Counted from the first letter of the stretch, positions 50,033 to 59,518 are shown. The stretch: 64,000 bases of DNA from Halobacteriales archaeon QS_4_69_225 (GCA_003020965.1 PXRL01000012.1:1-64000), one strand, 5' to 3'. The notes: generated by a model not told the origin, from the sequence alone. Made by a program: numbers and translations.

Positions 50033-51049
50033 TCACCACTGGACGTGGGTCGCCCGGTGGCGATCGTCGTACGCCGCCAGCCCTCGACCGGCCACCGACG
50101 CCACGCCGAGGTCGTCGTACACCGTCGAGTGGGTGTAGTCGACGAACGTCATCGGCACCACCAGGTCGCCGTCCTCCCGGATCGCCGACGCCACGCCGGT
50201 GTAGACGTGCTTGTGGCGGGCGTCCCGGACGTAGGCAGCCGCGACCGGCGCCCGCTGGACGTGCGGCGCGACCGCCTGTAGCGCCTCCATCGACCGGACG
50301 GTGAGCTCGTAGCAGAACAGCCCGGCGTCGTCGTCCGTCAGCAGCCCCTCGAGGTCCGTCCGTTCCTCGAACGGCGCCCGGAGGTCGACCGCGCCGAGCA
50401 GGACGTTGTCCTCGACCGACCCCGCGAGGTACCGCGGAATGTCGTAGGAGGCGTGCTCGCGGAACGCGTCGACGAGGCCGTCGACCGTCGCCGCCGGCCG
50501 CCGCGGGGAGACGCCGGCGAACCGCTCGACGACGTCTGGGTCGACCCGTCGGTCCGTCCGTCCCCGCATTGCGGTGACGGCCTCCGGGCGGGGATCGGCG
50601 CCGGCGACCCGCTCGAAGAACGCCGCCGGCCGACCGAACGTCAGTTCGTACTCTCCGGCAACGAGGTCGCTCGCGTCGGCGTACAGCGCCTCGAGACGGC
50701 CGCCGAGCCCCAGGTCGGCGTCGAGGTCGGCCGCCGTCGCCTCCGCGTCCGCCCGGAGGGCGAGGCGGCGACCGCCGTCGGCCGTCGAGACGACGACGTC
50801 GCCGTCGATGACCCGGAGCCGGCGGCCGGCGACCCGCTCGTCGTACCACATCCGGAGGCTGTCGGCGACGAGGCCCGCGAGGTCCTGCTCGAGGAGGTTC
50901 GTCCCGTAACCCAACTCCCCGTAGCCGAGCAGCGCGTTGTCGGCGGCTCGGGCGGCGGCGCCGCCGGCGAGCGTCCCGCCGGCGCCGGCGAGGAAGCGCC
51001 GCCGGGAGACGTCCGGGAACTCCGCGACCCGGGGGGTCTCCTCGGTCAC
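50033..51049 (-). CDS. Tat-exported protein between two archaeosortases, unknown family
   Basis: 338 aa from a GTG overlapping the artA stop (VTEETPRVAEF). A twin-Arg signal VSRRRFLAGAGGTLAGGAAA near residue 15 directs folded export through Tat. The mature part is acidic and alpha/beta; I do not recognise its family. It contains DNALLGYGELGYGTNLLEQD, LVPMTFVDYTHSTVYDDLG-like, and ends RHRATHVQW. Conserved Asp/His/Tyr in MTFVDYTHSTVYDD suggests an enzyme. Its conserved place in one operon with two sortases suggests a role in processing or anchoring surface proteins. Confidence 0.72.
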   Translation of the reverse strand: MTEETPRVAEFPDVSRRRFLAGAGGTLAGGAAARAADNALLGYGELGYGTNLLEQDLAGLVADSLRMWYDERVAGRRLRVIDGDVVVSTADGGRRLALRADAEATAADLDADLGLGGRLEALYADASDLVAGEYELTFGRPAAFFERVAGADPRPEAVTAMRGRTDRRVDPDVVERFAGVSPRRPAATVDGLVDAFREHASYDIPRYLAGSVEDNVLLGAVDLRAPFEERTDLEGLLTDDDAGLFCYELTVRSMEALQAVAPHVQRAPVAAAYVRDARHKHVYTGVASAIREDGDLVVPMTFVDYTHSTVYDDLGVASVAGRGLAAYDDRHRATHVQW

Positions 51050-51990
51050 CGTCGCTCGCCCCCGTCGGTCGCCGTCGACGGCGGCCGCAGCCGCACCTCG
51101 TCGCCGGTCACTAGGTACAGCAGGTCCTCGGCGATCCCGAGCAGTTGTGGCACCCACCGCGAGACCAGCCACGCGATGCCGACCAGGGCGACCAGCGCGA
51201 GACTCTGCGACAGCACGCGGTCGGCAAAGTAAAACGACACATGTGAGGGGTCCGACAGCCCGAACGCCGCCATCACCGGCCCTTCCAGCGCCGGGTGGTC
51301 GAACCAGGCGTAGCCGTTGGCCGCCGCGATGAAGGCGTTGCGGACGATATTGAGCACCCAGATGATCGACAGCGACACCGCGAGTGCCACCGCCTTCCGG
51401 CGCAGCGGCGCCCGGACGGCACCGATGAGCCCCCCGAAGATTGCCAGACTCCCGATGCCCGTACAGGCGAATATCACCCGCGAGGCCCGCTCCGTCTCCG
51501 GGAACCAGAACGTGTTCCGCAGGGTCGACCCCTCGGGGTCTTCGATCAGCTCCATCCCGTCGCCGAGGCCGGCCACCTCCAGCAGCCACGCCGTCTGCCG
51601 GGCCACCGTCTCGATGAGAAACCCCCGGATCGGCGCCGACATCTGGAACGGCAGGTAGATCAGCCCCATCAGCGCCACGGCGCGGGACAGCACGAGCAGC
51701 GACTCCCGGCCGGCGAGCAGCGTCCGGCCGACGTACAGACACAGCGGCACCGCCGCGGCCACGAGCACCGTCTCGACGATGCTACGGTGGACGACGGCGA
51801 ACTGGTGGATCAACAACAGCCAGAAGACGGCGAACAGCGCCCAGGCGCCGGCCGTCACCCGGCGAGCGAGGTCGCGCCGCTCCTGGCGGTCGGCGAGCAC
51901 CCCCAGTAGGAAGACGCCGACGACGATCCACGCCAGGACGTCCGTGACCGGAAGCACCGACAGCCCCGTCAGCGACTGCGCCGGGAGCAT
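51046..51990 (-). CDS. artA: Archaeosortase A
   Basis: 314 aa membrane protein of about eight helices, the enzyme that recognises the PGF-CTERM tail, removes it and joins the protein to lipid. The catalytic set is intact: Cys176 in VIFACTGIGSLAIFGG, Arg217 in VLNIVRNAFIAAANG and Arg258 in FADRVLSQSLA. Start MLPAQSLTGLSVLPVTD. A PGF-CTERM surface protein gene lies directly upstream on the same strand, separated by 228 bases containing 22-bp repeats. It is followed by overlap (GTGA) with the Tat protein gene, so the three genes are probably one transcript. Confidence 0.9.
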   Translation of the reverse strand: MLPAQSLTGLSVLPVTDVLAWIVVGVFLLGVLADRQERRDLARRVTAGAWALFAVFWLLLIHQFAVVHRSIVETVLVAAAVPLCLYVGRTLLAGRESLLVLSRAVALMGLIYLPFQMSAPIRGFLIETVARQTAWLLEVAGLGDGMELIEDPEGSTLRNTFWFPETERASRVIFACTGIGSLAIFGGLIGAVRAPLRRKAVALAVSLSIIWVLNIVRNAFIAAANGYAWFDHPALEGPVMAAFGLSDPSHVSFYFADRVLSQSLALVALVGIAWLVSRWVPQLLGIAEDLLYLVTGDEVRLRPPSTATDGGERR

Positions 51991-52108
51991 CCTTGTTCGA
52001 AACTACGCCACGACCATCATATGTCTTGTCGTCGCGGGCGCGACCGGGACAGAACACCCGCCGGCGTGTCGGTCGGAGCCGGCACACTGTCGGCGGGGTG
52101 TCCGCGTC

Positions 52109-52165
52109 GCTGTCGGTAGGTATCGGCGACGCTGTCGGTAGGTACCAGCGACGCTGTCGGCGTCG
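52109..52165 (+). repeat. 22-bp tandem repeat upstream of artA
   Basis: The unit GCTGTCGGTAGGTATCGGCG then AC stands at 52109-52130, a slightly changed copy at 52131-52152, and a partial copy at 52153-52165. It lies 119-175 bases before the artA ATG and 53 bases from the stop of the surface glycoprotein gene. Confidence 0.65.
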
Positions 52166-52217
52166 CGCGCGAAAGAATGGTACCGCGGAAACCGCGAAGG
52201 CCGGGCGGTCCGGCTGG

Positions 52218-55200
52218 TTAGAAGTCGGTCCGACGGGCAGCCAGCAGCGCCGCGCCGATGAGCGCGATCAGCGCCAGCACGGCACCGAAGCCGGGCTGGT
52301 CGGTGGGCGTCTCGGTCGGCGTCGGCGTCGACGGCTCCGGCGTCGCGGTCGGCGTCGGCGTCGACGGCTCCGGCGTCGGCGTCTCCTGCTCGAAGGTGAC
52401 CGACGCGGAGTCCGTCACGATTGCGCCGCCAGCGGTGTACGGACCGTCTTCGCCGCCTTCCGTCTCGACGAAGTCGTACTCCTCGTTGTCGTTGGTGTCC
52501 TGGTGCGGCATCGCGATGGCGGTCTGCGTCTCGCCGTCGCTTCTCACGTACGGATCGTCGAGTTCGATCTCGAGGTTGCTGAAGTTGCCCTCCTCGAGGT
52601 ACTCGGAGGACCCACGGACGCTGTCTAACGTCGCGCCGTCTTGCAGCGTGCCGTCGTGGATGGTGACGAAACCGCCCTGCGGCAAGGAGCCGGAGTCAAC
52701 CGTGATGGTCGACACCTCGTCCTGGTCGACAGAGGCCGTGGTTTCGCTGATGGACACCTGAGCGTTCCGGCCCTCGACGACGCGGCCGTCCGTTTCGGCG
52801 CTGTCCTCGATACCCGCTCTGGTCGCGGTCACGACGAACGTCCGTCCGACCTCGTTGTCCGAGAAGTCGAACGTGCTGTCACCGAAGCTGCCGTCGTCCT
52901 GGACCTCGACGTCGGCCCGCTGGAAGACGGGTGCCAGCTCGGAGGTGTCGTTGCTGTTGTTGCGCCGCGTCCGGGTCGAGGAGTCCACCGCGATGGTGAG
53001 ATTCGTACCGGGTGCGATGTTGGTCGTCCCAGCGATCTCCTGGTCCGCGGCCGGTTCGACACGGACCTCACTGCCGTCTCCGGTGTCGAACTCGGCCGTG
53101 CGGTCCTCGATGTCGAGGTTGACCGACGTGCTCTCTTCGGGAGCGTACTCGTCGATGCCGCCCTCGAAGGTCTCGTTGAAGCCCGACCCGACGTTGAACT
53201 CGAACCTGTAGAGGTCGCCGGTTTCGACCTGCTCGTCCGTGTTGGGCTCGTCGGCGGTCTCGCGGTTCAGGCTGATCTGCTGGACGTCGGTGACGAGGTA
53301 GACCGTCTCGTTGTCCTCGTCGATGACGAACTCGAAGCCTTCACCGGTCGGGTTGGTGAAGTTGTTCCGCTTCGGCTCGCGGTTCTGCCGGAAGTTCACC
53401 TGCTCGAACGTGAGGTTCAGGATCGGATCGTCCTCGCTGGACGCGCCGAGCGCGGTGCCGCCGGTCTGTGCCTCGCGCAGAATCTCCTCGCCGTCTGCGC
53501 TCTCCAGCGAGCCGGCGCCGGTGGACTCGGTACGGATCGCGTCGAACGCACCGTAGACACCGGAGATGTTGACTCGGTGGATCAGGAGGTCACGCTCGGG
53601 GCTGCCGCGGTCGTCGTCGCGGTCCGAGAGCGTGACGACGTCGGTCTCCGAGAGGTCCTCGTTCTCGGACAGCTCCGAGACCTCGTCGGCGTTGGACAGC
53701 GACGTGTCGGGGTGCCGGAGCTGGTCCAGCGACTCGTAGCTCGACTGGCGGATGTTGAGCACACCCGCGTCGACCTCGCGCTCGCGTTCCGTCTGCCGGG
53801 TCTCGATCGTCAGGTCGTACTGACCCTCGTCGAGAACGCCGGTCAGCTGATCCGTCCGGCGGTTGGACGTCACGAGCTCGCCCTCGGTCACCTCGTAGGC
53901 GTCCGAGGCGTTCTCGACGTTGCCGGCGAGGAAGGTGTTCATCCGGATCTCGATCTCGCCGTCGTCGCTCGGCTCGACGACGAGCGTCGTTTCGTAGTTG
54001 TTCCGCTCCTCGTCGCCGATCGTGACGGTGACGGTTTCGATGTCGGTCGTATCGATCGAAATCGTCGAGTCCGAGTTACCCTCGTCACTCTGGATGTCGC
54101 CACGCTTGACCGTGAACGCCCCGCTGTCGGAGGCGAACTCGGCGTCAGCGTCCGGCTGCTCCTCGATTTCGATCTCCGCGCTCGCGTTGCCGGTGGTATC
54201 CTGCACCTCGAAGTCGAACGAGAAGTTACCCGTCTCGTCGAAGTTGAACAGGATCGAACCGGTTTCGTTGACGCCGTCCACGCGGACCGCGTCGTCGCTC
54301 GGCGAGCGATCGGTGTTGATGTTGGTGGACGTGCTGTCCTGGATGATGCTCGTCAGCTCGCTCTGGCTGAGGTTATCCGAGTCGACGAACAGGTCGAAGT
54401 TGTCACGGTTGGAGTCGACCTCCAGCGTCACGTTTTCGCCCTCGAACTCCGTGTCCGTTTCGAACTCGGTGCTGAGCGTCTGCGGGACGATTTCGACGGC
54501 GTCGTCGTCCGCGTTGTCGTTACCGCCGGCGCCAGCATCGAATCCCTGCTGTTCGCCTTCCTCGTTGACCTCGACGATCGTCGGATCGTTGAACTCGGTA
54601 CCGTTCTCGTCCGTACCCTGTGCCGTGATGACGACGCGCTCGTTGTCCGGCACGTTCTCGGTTTCGATCTGTGCACCCTCGCTGTCGTTCAGCGAGATCT
54701 GGGTGATCAGCGCGCCGATGTCTTCGTCACCGTTGCGATCGCCCGGCGTGTAGAGCCGGAGCTCGTAATCCTCGATCTGGCCGCCGTTGGTGTCGGCCTC
54801 GAAGTCCAGGATCTGGCCCTTGAACCGGGTCTGACCGCCGCCGAAGCTGTCGTCGGTGTTCCGATCGCGACGGTCTTCCTCGGCGTCGCCGGCGTCATTG
54901 ATGTCGTAGCTGTCGGTGGTGGACTTGAAGTCGTTCGACGAGAACACACCGGGCTCGTAGGAACGCAGCTCGCCCTGGTAGGTGTCCTCGACGGCCGGGT
55001 TGTCCACGCTGTCGGCGATTCCGACTCGGAGCTCCGCGCCGTCGTCCGGCTCGACGTTGTTCTGGAACTCGATCTGGAAGGAGTCCTGCGTGCCGTCGCC
55101 GTCGTTGTCGACGGCCGCGGCGTCGTCGACGACGACGTCCCGCTCGGTACCGTTGTCGAGAGTGACGTTGACGTCACTCTCGTCCGGGTCATCGACGCTA

Positions 55201-55484
55201 CCACCGGAGGTGCCGTCGGAAGCGTCGGTGAGCACGATCTCAACGCCACCGATCGAGTTGTTCTCGTCGTCCGAACCGTTCTGAACGTCGAACGAGAAGT
55301 TGTACGTTACGTCCTGTGCGTCTGTGCTACTATCCTGCGGGGTAATGTCACCATTGCTGATGCTGCCATTACCCTCGATTGCGGCGGCACTCCCTGCCAG
55401 CGCGACGGTTCCTGCGAAGACCCACAGGACCATCAGCGCCGCGAGGAACACCGCACGCAGCGGATTGTTGGTTTCGTCTGTCAT
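52218..55484 (-). CDS. PGF-CTERM surface glycoprotein, S-layer-like
   Basis: 1088 aa. A signal peptide after MTDETNNPLRAVFLAALMVL is of the haloarchaeal S-layer type. The long acidic body (residues 35-1020) has many Asn-Xaa-Ser/Thr sequons and beta-sandwich-like segments. A Thr/Pro spacer (TPTPEPSTPTPTATPEPS) suits O-glycosylation. The end TDQPGFGAVLALIALIGAAL, then LAARRTDF, is a complete PGF-CTERM: PGF motif, helix and basic tail, the archaeosortase A signal. It is probably the S-layer or a major envelope protein, since it is long, has a TATA box and long leader, and sits next to artA. Start at 55484. Confidence 0.9.
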   Translation of the reverse strand: MTDETNNPLRAVFLAALMVLWVFAGTVALAGSAAAIEGNGSISNGDITPQDSSTDAQDVTYNFSFDVQNGSDDENNSIGGVEIVLTDASDGTSGGSVDDPDESDVNVTLDNGTERDVVVDDAAAVDNDGDGTQDSFQIEFQNNVEPDDGAELRVGIADSVDNPAVEDTYQGELRSYEPGVFSSNDFKSTTDSYDINDAGDAEEDRRDRNTDDSFGGGQTRFKGQILDFEADTNGGQIEDYELRLYTPGDRNGDEDIGALITQISLNDSEGAQIETENVPDNERVVITAQGTDENGTEFNDPTIVEVNEEGEQQGFDAGAGGNDNADDDAVEIVPQTLSTEFETDTEFEGENVTLEVDSNRDNFDLFVDSDNLSQSELTSIIQDSTSTNINTDRSPSDDAVRVDGVNETGSILFNFDETGNFSFDFEVQDTTGNASAEIEIEEQPDADAEFASDSGAFTVKRGDIQSDEGNSDSTISIDTTDIETVTVTIGDEERNNYETTLVVEPSDDGEIEIRMNTFLAGNVENASDAYEVTEGELVTSNRRTDQLTGVLDEGQYDLTIETRQTEREREVDAGVLNIRQSSYESLDQLRHPDTSLSNADEVSELSENEDLSETDVVTLSDRDDDRGSPERDLLIHRVNISGVYGAFDAIRTESTGAGSLESADGEEILREAQTGGTALGASSEDDPILNLTFEQVNFRQNREPKRNNFTNPTGEGFEFVIDEDNETVYLVTDVQQISLNRETADEPNTDEQVETGDLYRFEFNVGSGFNETFEGGIDEYAPEESTSVNLDIEDRTAEFDTGDGSEVRVEPAADQEIAGTTNIAPGTNLTIAVDSSTRTRRNNSNDTSELAPVFQRADVEVQDDGSFGDSTFDFSDNEVGRTFVVTATRAGIEDSAETDGRVVEGRNAQVSISETTASVDQDEVSTITVDSGSLPQGGFVTIHDGTLQDGATLDSVRGSSEYLEEGNFSNLEIELDDPYVRSDGETQTAIAMPHQDTNDNEEYDFVETEGGEDGPYTAGGAIVTDSASVTFEQETPTPEPSTPTPTATPEPSTPTPTETPTDQPGFGAVLALIALIGAALLAARRTDF

Positions 55485-55608
55485 GGTTGTTGACTGCTAT
55501 CGGTCGGCGACCGTACCTCGTACGCGATGGGGCGTCGCGGTCGGCCCGTCATCGGTACGCCGTACTGTCACCATGGGTAGGGGTACGGTCCGAACAACTA
55601 ACGCTCAG

Positions 55609-55616
55609 TATAAATG
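55609..55616 (-). promoter_or_regulatory. TATA-like box of the surface glycoprotein gene
   Basis: CATTTATA on the minus strand. A start about 25 nt downstream would leave a leader of about 100 nt before the ATG at 55484, longer than at most genes here. Confidence 0.5.
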
Positions 55617-55748
55617 CTTTGTGGGGTCGGTAGACCCGTGCTAACCCGTCACGCTCCCGAAAACGACCGGTAGGCGGGTTTTGGTATCTCGTCACACGCC
55701 CGTCGGACGCCCGGCGAACACATATAAACGATCGGTGACCGGGGCCGC

Positions 55749-56501
55749 TCAGGCCGTCACGAGTTCGACCTCGTGGCCGTCCTGATCCGTCGTGAAGGCG
55801 TAGCGGTGGTCGCAGGAGGCGGGGTCGCGGTAGTCGGCCGCCTCCCGCTCCATCAGCGTCGCCCAGCCGTCTTCGAGGTCCTCGACCTCGACGGCCAGGT
55901 GGCCCCAGGCGTCGCCCAGCTCGTAGTCCCGGCCGTCGTAGTTGTACGTCAGCTCGACCGACATGGCCTCCTCGGCGGCGCCGTCGGGCTCGACGAAGTA
56001 GTTCGCGAACGTGTCGGCCTCCCACCGGCCGGCGGGTCGGTAGCCGAACTTCCGGGTCCAGAAGCCCAGCGCCTCGTCGGCGTCCTCGACGCGGACCATC
56101 GTGTGGTCCAGCGACCACCGCGCCCCGTGGTCCCGCTCGACGAGTTCGACCTCGTGGCCGTCGGGGTCCCGGACGAAGGCGTAGCCGGGGTTTTCCGCCG
56201 GCGGTCGGTAGTCCGCGACGCCGCCGTCCATCAGCTCCTCGTAGGCGGCCTCGACGTCCTCGACCCGGACCGCGATGTGGCCCCAGGCGTCGCCCATCGT
56301 GTACTCCCGGCCGTCGTGGTTGTACGTCAGCTCCAGCAGCGCGCCGTCGTCGTGGACGTCCGCCGGGCCGAGGAAGACGTTCGTGAACGTGTCAGCCTCC
56401 CACCGGCCCTTCTCCTCGTAGTCGAGGTGGGTGGTGTACCACTCCAGCGACTCCTCGAGGTCCTCGACGCGCATCATCGTGTGGTCCAGCGTCGCGTCCA
56501 T
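55749..56501 (-). CDS. Glyoxalase/bleomycin-resistance (VOC) protein, two domains
   Basis: 250 aa formed by two similar VOC domains, about residues 1-120 and 127-250. Both carry the glyoxalase-I-type pattern: H-T-M-x-R-V, E-L-T-Y-N, W-G-H-x-A-V, and G-H-E-V-E-L-V. That is, LDHTMMRVEDLEESLEWYTT and LDHTMVRVEDADEALGFW, with the metal ligands His/Glu repeated. It may detoxify methylglyoxal or dispose of other 2-oxoaldehyde adducts. Upstream frame extension looks non-coding. Divergent from the lipoprotein gene. Confidence 0.9.
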   Translation of the reverse strand: MDATLDHTMMRVEDLEESLEWYTTHLDYEEKGRWEADTFTNVFLGPADVHDDGALLELTYNHDGREYTMGDAWGHIAVRVEDVEAAYEELMDGGVADYRPPAENPGYAFVRDPDGHEVELVERDHGARWSLDHTMVRVEDADEALGFWTRKFGYRPAGRWEADTFANYFVEPDGAAEEAMSVELTYNYDGRDYELGDAWGHLAVEVEDLEDGWATLMEREAADYRDPASCDHRYAFTTDQDGHEVELVTA

Positions 56502-56593
56502 GTCCGAACGGTAGAGCGCCAGATACGAAAAGGCTCGCAAGCGGGAACCGAGGCGAAGGTAGTTTTTATATGGCGGCTTGTCGACACGGAGAT

Positions 56594-57766
56594 ATGACCC
56601 TCCGGAGGCGGAAACTACTGACGACCGCTGCTGCGGCGCCGCTCGCTGCGACCGCCGGGTGTACCGACGGGTTCGGGTTCGGCGACGACGCGGATACCAG
56701 GGACGTGCCGGCGTACGCTCGATGGGTCCCGGCCAGCGGCCCCGGCGAGGACGGAGCCGGATACGTGTATGTGGACTGGGCCGCAATAAATACTCTCCAA
56801 GACCTCGGGGAGAGCCTCCCGGGCGACGACCCGCCGTTCGAGGGGACACCCGGTAGGGGCTCGACGGAGGGAACTGGGGGTGACGCACTCGTCATCGTCC
56901 CGGGGACGGCCGTCGTCGCCGCGGGGCTCGGCATCGGGGTCGGCCTCGGCGTCTACGGAATCGAGTCTCTCGTCGGCCTCGTTGACGAGTACGTGGACGA
57001 TCCCGTCATGGACGACCCCGGCGATTCGCCCGCAGAGACACCCACCGACGACGGAGAGCCGGACCTCGGCAGCATGGAGACGACGCTCCTGACGCGGCGC
57101 GCTATCGTGCTTGAGGGGTCTTTCGACCTTGAGGCAGTCGAGGAGGCCGCGACCGACGCCGAGTTCGAACGGTCCGGCACGCATCAGGACGCCCGAATCT
57201 ACGAGGGAACGGGCGGGATACTCGGGTCGGACGACCTCGCGTTCGCCGCCCGCGAGGACGCCCTCGTGTTCGGCATTGCGCCCTCCGACGGCTCGTCCCT
57301 CGGGGAGACGCCCACGGAGGAAGCCCCTCGCGAGGAGGACGTGCGGTCCCGCGTCGAGCGCCTTTTGAACGCGGAGTCGGGAGAGACCGAACGACTGTCC
57401 GGGCGCAGTGACGACGCCGGGTGGGCGCTGGGGAGGGCCGGCCACGGCCACGTCGTCGTCGGTGGATGGGGCGATGTCGACGCCGACTCCCCCGGCGGCG
57501 GGGCGTTCGAGGCCCCCGGGTTCGGCACCGGGGAGGCGACGCCGGAACCGCTCCCCGAGTCTGACGGTGAGGTGTACTCCCTGACGCTGGAGGAGTCGGA
57601 GCTATCGGGCGACATGGCGGCCGTGTACCCGGAAAGCGAGACCCCCGACCGCGAACCCGTCGAGTCCAGCGTCGGCAACACCGCCGACGGACGGGAAATC
57701 GAAATCGACGGCCAGCGGGTGGCCGTTACCGGCACCTGGAGCCGCGAAACCGAACAGAAAAGCTAA
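56594..57766 (+). CDS. Lipoprotein of unknown function, 390 aa
   Basis: Begins MTLRRRKLLTTAAAAPLAAT then AGC: a Tat-like twin-Arg signal (RRRK) with a lipobox cysteine, so it is exported and lipid-anchored. The mature part is acidic with Gly/Pro-rich loops and a hydrophobic stretch near residue 100 (ALVIVPGTAVVAAGLGIGVG). No family is recognised. Similar haloarchaeal proteins lie next to DNA-repair or lipoprotein loci. It ends 4 bases into the convergent membrane gene. Confidence 0.7.
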   Translation: MTLRRRKLLTTAAAAPLAATAGCTDGFGFGDDADTRDVPAYARWVPASGPGEDGAGYVYVDWAAINTLQDLGESLPGDDPPFEGTPGRGSTEGTGGDALVIVPGTAVVAAGLGIGVGLGVYGIESLVGLVDEYVDDPVMDDPGDSPAETPTDDGEPDLGSMETTLLTRRAIVLEGSFDLEAVEEAATDAEFERSGTHQDARIYEGTGGILGSDDLAFAAREDALVFGIAPSDGSSLGETPTEEAPREEDVRSRVERLLNAESGETERLSGRSDDAGWALGRAGHGHVVVGGWGDVDADSPGGGAFEAPGFGTGEATPEPLPESDGEVYSLTLEESELSGDMAAVYPESETPDREPVESSVGNTADGREIEIDGQRVAVTGTWSRETEQKS

Positions 57767-58218
57767 ACGGCGAGACCCCGCTCTCGGACCAGCGGCCAGT
57801 AGAACCACCACGCCACGGCCCACGTCGTCAGCACCCCGACCGGCAGCACCATCGCGGGACTCGTTCCGTACGCCCGGTGGAGACCGTAGGCGACCTGTGC
57901 ATGGGCGAGCCCGGCAAAGACGAGCAGGCCGCCGGTCAGCCGCGGGTCCTCGAACGACCGGAGACCACCGACTGCGCTCGCGAGCGCGCCCGCGTGAAGC
58001 ACGGTACCCGCCGGCCACGCCTGCAGCCGCCGCGGGAGCCTGCCGGTGTGGACGAAGAGGTAGTCGTAGATGTTCACGAGCGTCGGCGGGTTCGTGTTCA
58101 CCAGGCCGAACCCGAAGACGAGACTCGCCTCCCCGTCGAGGAGGATCACCGTCCACGGCAGGAGTCCGAGAGAGGCGACCGCGGCGAGCCGTCGCCCCGG
58201 GGATGACCCGTCGTCCAT
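57763..58218 (-). CDS. Haloarchaeal membrane protein, TIGR04206-like
   Basis: 151 aa with about four helices. It starts MDDGSSPGRRLAAVASLGLL, then PWTVILLDGEASLVFGFGLV, a polar loop NIYDYLFVHTGRLPRRLQAW and a conserved-looking HAQVAYGLHRAYGTSPAMVL. The pattern resembles the haloarchaeal TIGR04206 family; I am not certain. Function unknown. Confidence 0.65.
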   Translation of the reverse strand: MDDGSSPGRRLAAVASLGLLPWTVILLDGEASLVFGFGLVNTNPPTLVNIYDYLFVHTGRLPRRLQAWPAGTVLHAGALASAVGGLRSFEDPRLTGGLLVFAGLAHAQVAYGLHRAYGTSPAMVLPVGVLTTWAVAWWFYWPLVRERGLAV

Positions 58219-58321
58219 CCGGCGTCGGTACGGGTCGCCGACACTTGCGAACTCCGGTTCGCGGACGACGGGGCGACCGGAGGGCCATCGAGGGGTGCGA
58301 GCCCGGACGGCTCGCCGGTCG

Positions 58322-59434
58322 CTACTTCCGCGCGACGATACGGAGGACGTCCTCGTCGACGAGTCCGTGGTCGCGGCCGACCTGCTGTTCGTCGTGTTTC
58401 GCCGAGGGGCCGGTCACGCGGGCGAACCGGAACCGCTGGTCGAAGCTCCCGCCCAGCTTCTCAAGGGCGTCGTCGACGGTGGCGCCCTCGGTCAGGACGA
58501 GCGGCTCCTCGCGGTCGACGCCGCGGCCCGGCTTGTCCATGTACACCCGGATGAGCCCGAGGTCGTCCCAGATGGTCCCCGTCAGCGACTCGAGGCCGCG
58601 TTCCTCCTCGGCGCTGATGAACACGGCCTCCTCGGGGTCGATGTCGTGGTCCCGGAGGTTCGCCTCGACCGTCTCGAGGTACTCCGGCTCGATGAGGTCG
58701 ACCTTGTTGACGGCGACCGCCGACGGGAGGTACTCCCGGTTGTCCTGGATGGCGTCGACCAGCTGGTCGATGGTGAGGTCCTCGCGGATGGTGACGTCGG
58801 CGTTGACGAAGTCGTACTGCCGGAGCACCTCGGTGATGGTCTCGTCGTCGAGGCTCACACGGTCGGAGGTGGTCAGGTTGATGCCGCCCTTGTGTCGCTT
58901 GCGGACGTTGACCTGGACGGGTTCGGTGTCCAGCCGGACCTTGTTCTCGTACAGCTCCTCGCGGAGCCGTTCGTACTGATCGATCTCGAACGCCGACAGC
59001 ACGAACAACACGAGGTCGGCGGTCCGGACGACCGACAGCACGGCCTGGCCGCCGCCGCGGTCGTCGGCGGCGCCCTCGATGAGTCCCGGCACGTCCAGCA
59101 GCTGGATGTTCGCGCCGTTGTACTCCAGCATGCCGGGGTTGACGTCCAGCGTCGTGAATTCGTAGGAGCCGACCTCGCTGTCGGCGTTGGTGAGGGCGTT
59201 GAGGAGCGTCGACTTGCCGACCGACGGGAAGCCGACCAGCGCGACGGTGGCGTCGCCGTGCTTCTCGACGGCGTAGCCGCCACTGCCGCTGCCGGACGAT
59301 TGGCGGCGCTCGAGTTCCTCTTTCTTCTCGGAGAGCTTCGCCTTCAGCCGGCCGATGTGCTGCTCGGTCGACTTGTTGTACGGGGTCTCGGCGATCTCCT
59401 GCTCGAGCTCTTCGATCTCCTCTTCGAGCCCCAT
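58322..59434 (-). CDS. DRG-type OBG GTPase
   Basis: 370 aa, cytosolic. An N-terminal helix-rich segment (GLEEEIEELEQEIAETPYNK) precedes the G domain: G1 GFPSVGKSTLLNA, G3 DVPGLIEGAADDRGGG, G4 VNKVDLIE, with the OBG-specific FTTLDVNPGMLEYN before G3. A TGS domain closes the C-terminus (IRVYMDKPGRGVDREEPLVL). These GTPases (Rbg/DRG) act on ribosomes and stress responses. Start at MGLEEEIE. Confidence 0.95.
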   Translation of the reverse strand: MGLEEEIEELEQEIAETPYNKSTEQHIGRLKAKLSEKKEELERRQSSGSGSGGYAVEKHGDATVALVGFPSVGKSTLLNALTNADSEVGSYEFTTLDVNPGMLEYNGANIQLLDVPGLIEGAADDRGGGQAVLSVVRTADLVLFVLSAFEIDQYERLREELYENKVRLDTEPVQVNVRKRHKGGINLTTSDRVSLDDETITEVLRQYDFVNADVTIREDLTIDQLVDAIQDNREYLPSAVAVNKVDLIEPEYLETVEANLRDHDIDPEEAVFISAEEERGLESLTGTIWDDLGLIRVYMDKPGRGVDREEPLVLTEGATVDDALEKLGGSFDQRFRFARVTGPSAKHDEQQVGRDHGLVDEDVLRIVARK

Positions 59435-59518
59435 CACCCGAGCACACTCGCCGACGCCGAAAAAGCCGTTCGGTTGGCGGGGCGCCGGGATTATCTCCTC
59501 CCGGCCGCAACGACGGGC

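Noticed and set aside
46959-50849. A 1296-codon minus-strand open frame across trm5, dph5 and the sortase genes
   Set aside because: The translation is Arg/Gly/Pro-rich without domains; the real genes in other frames explain the DNA.
52641-55493. A 950-codon frame antisense to the surface glycoprotein
   Set aside because: Mirror of acidic codons giving a Val/Arg/Asp-rich shadow, with no signal or domain.
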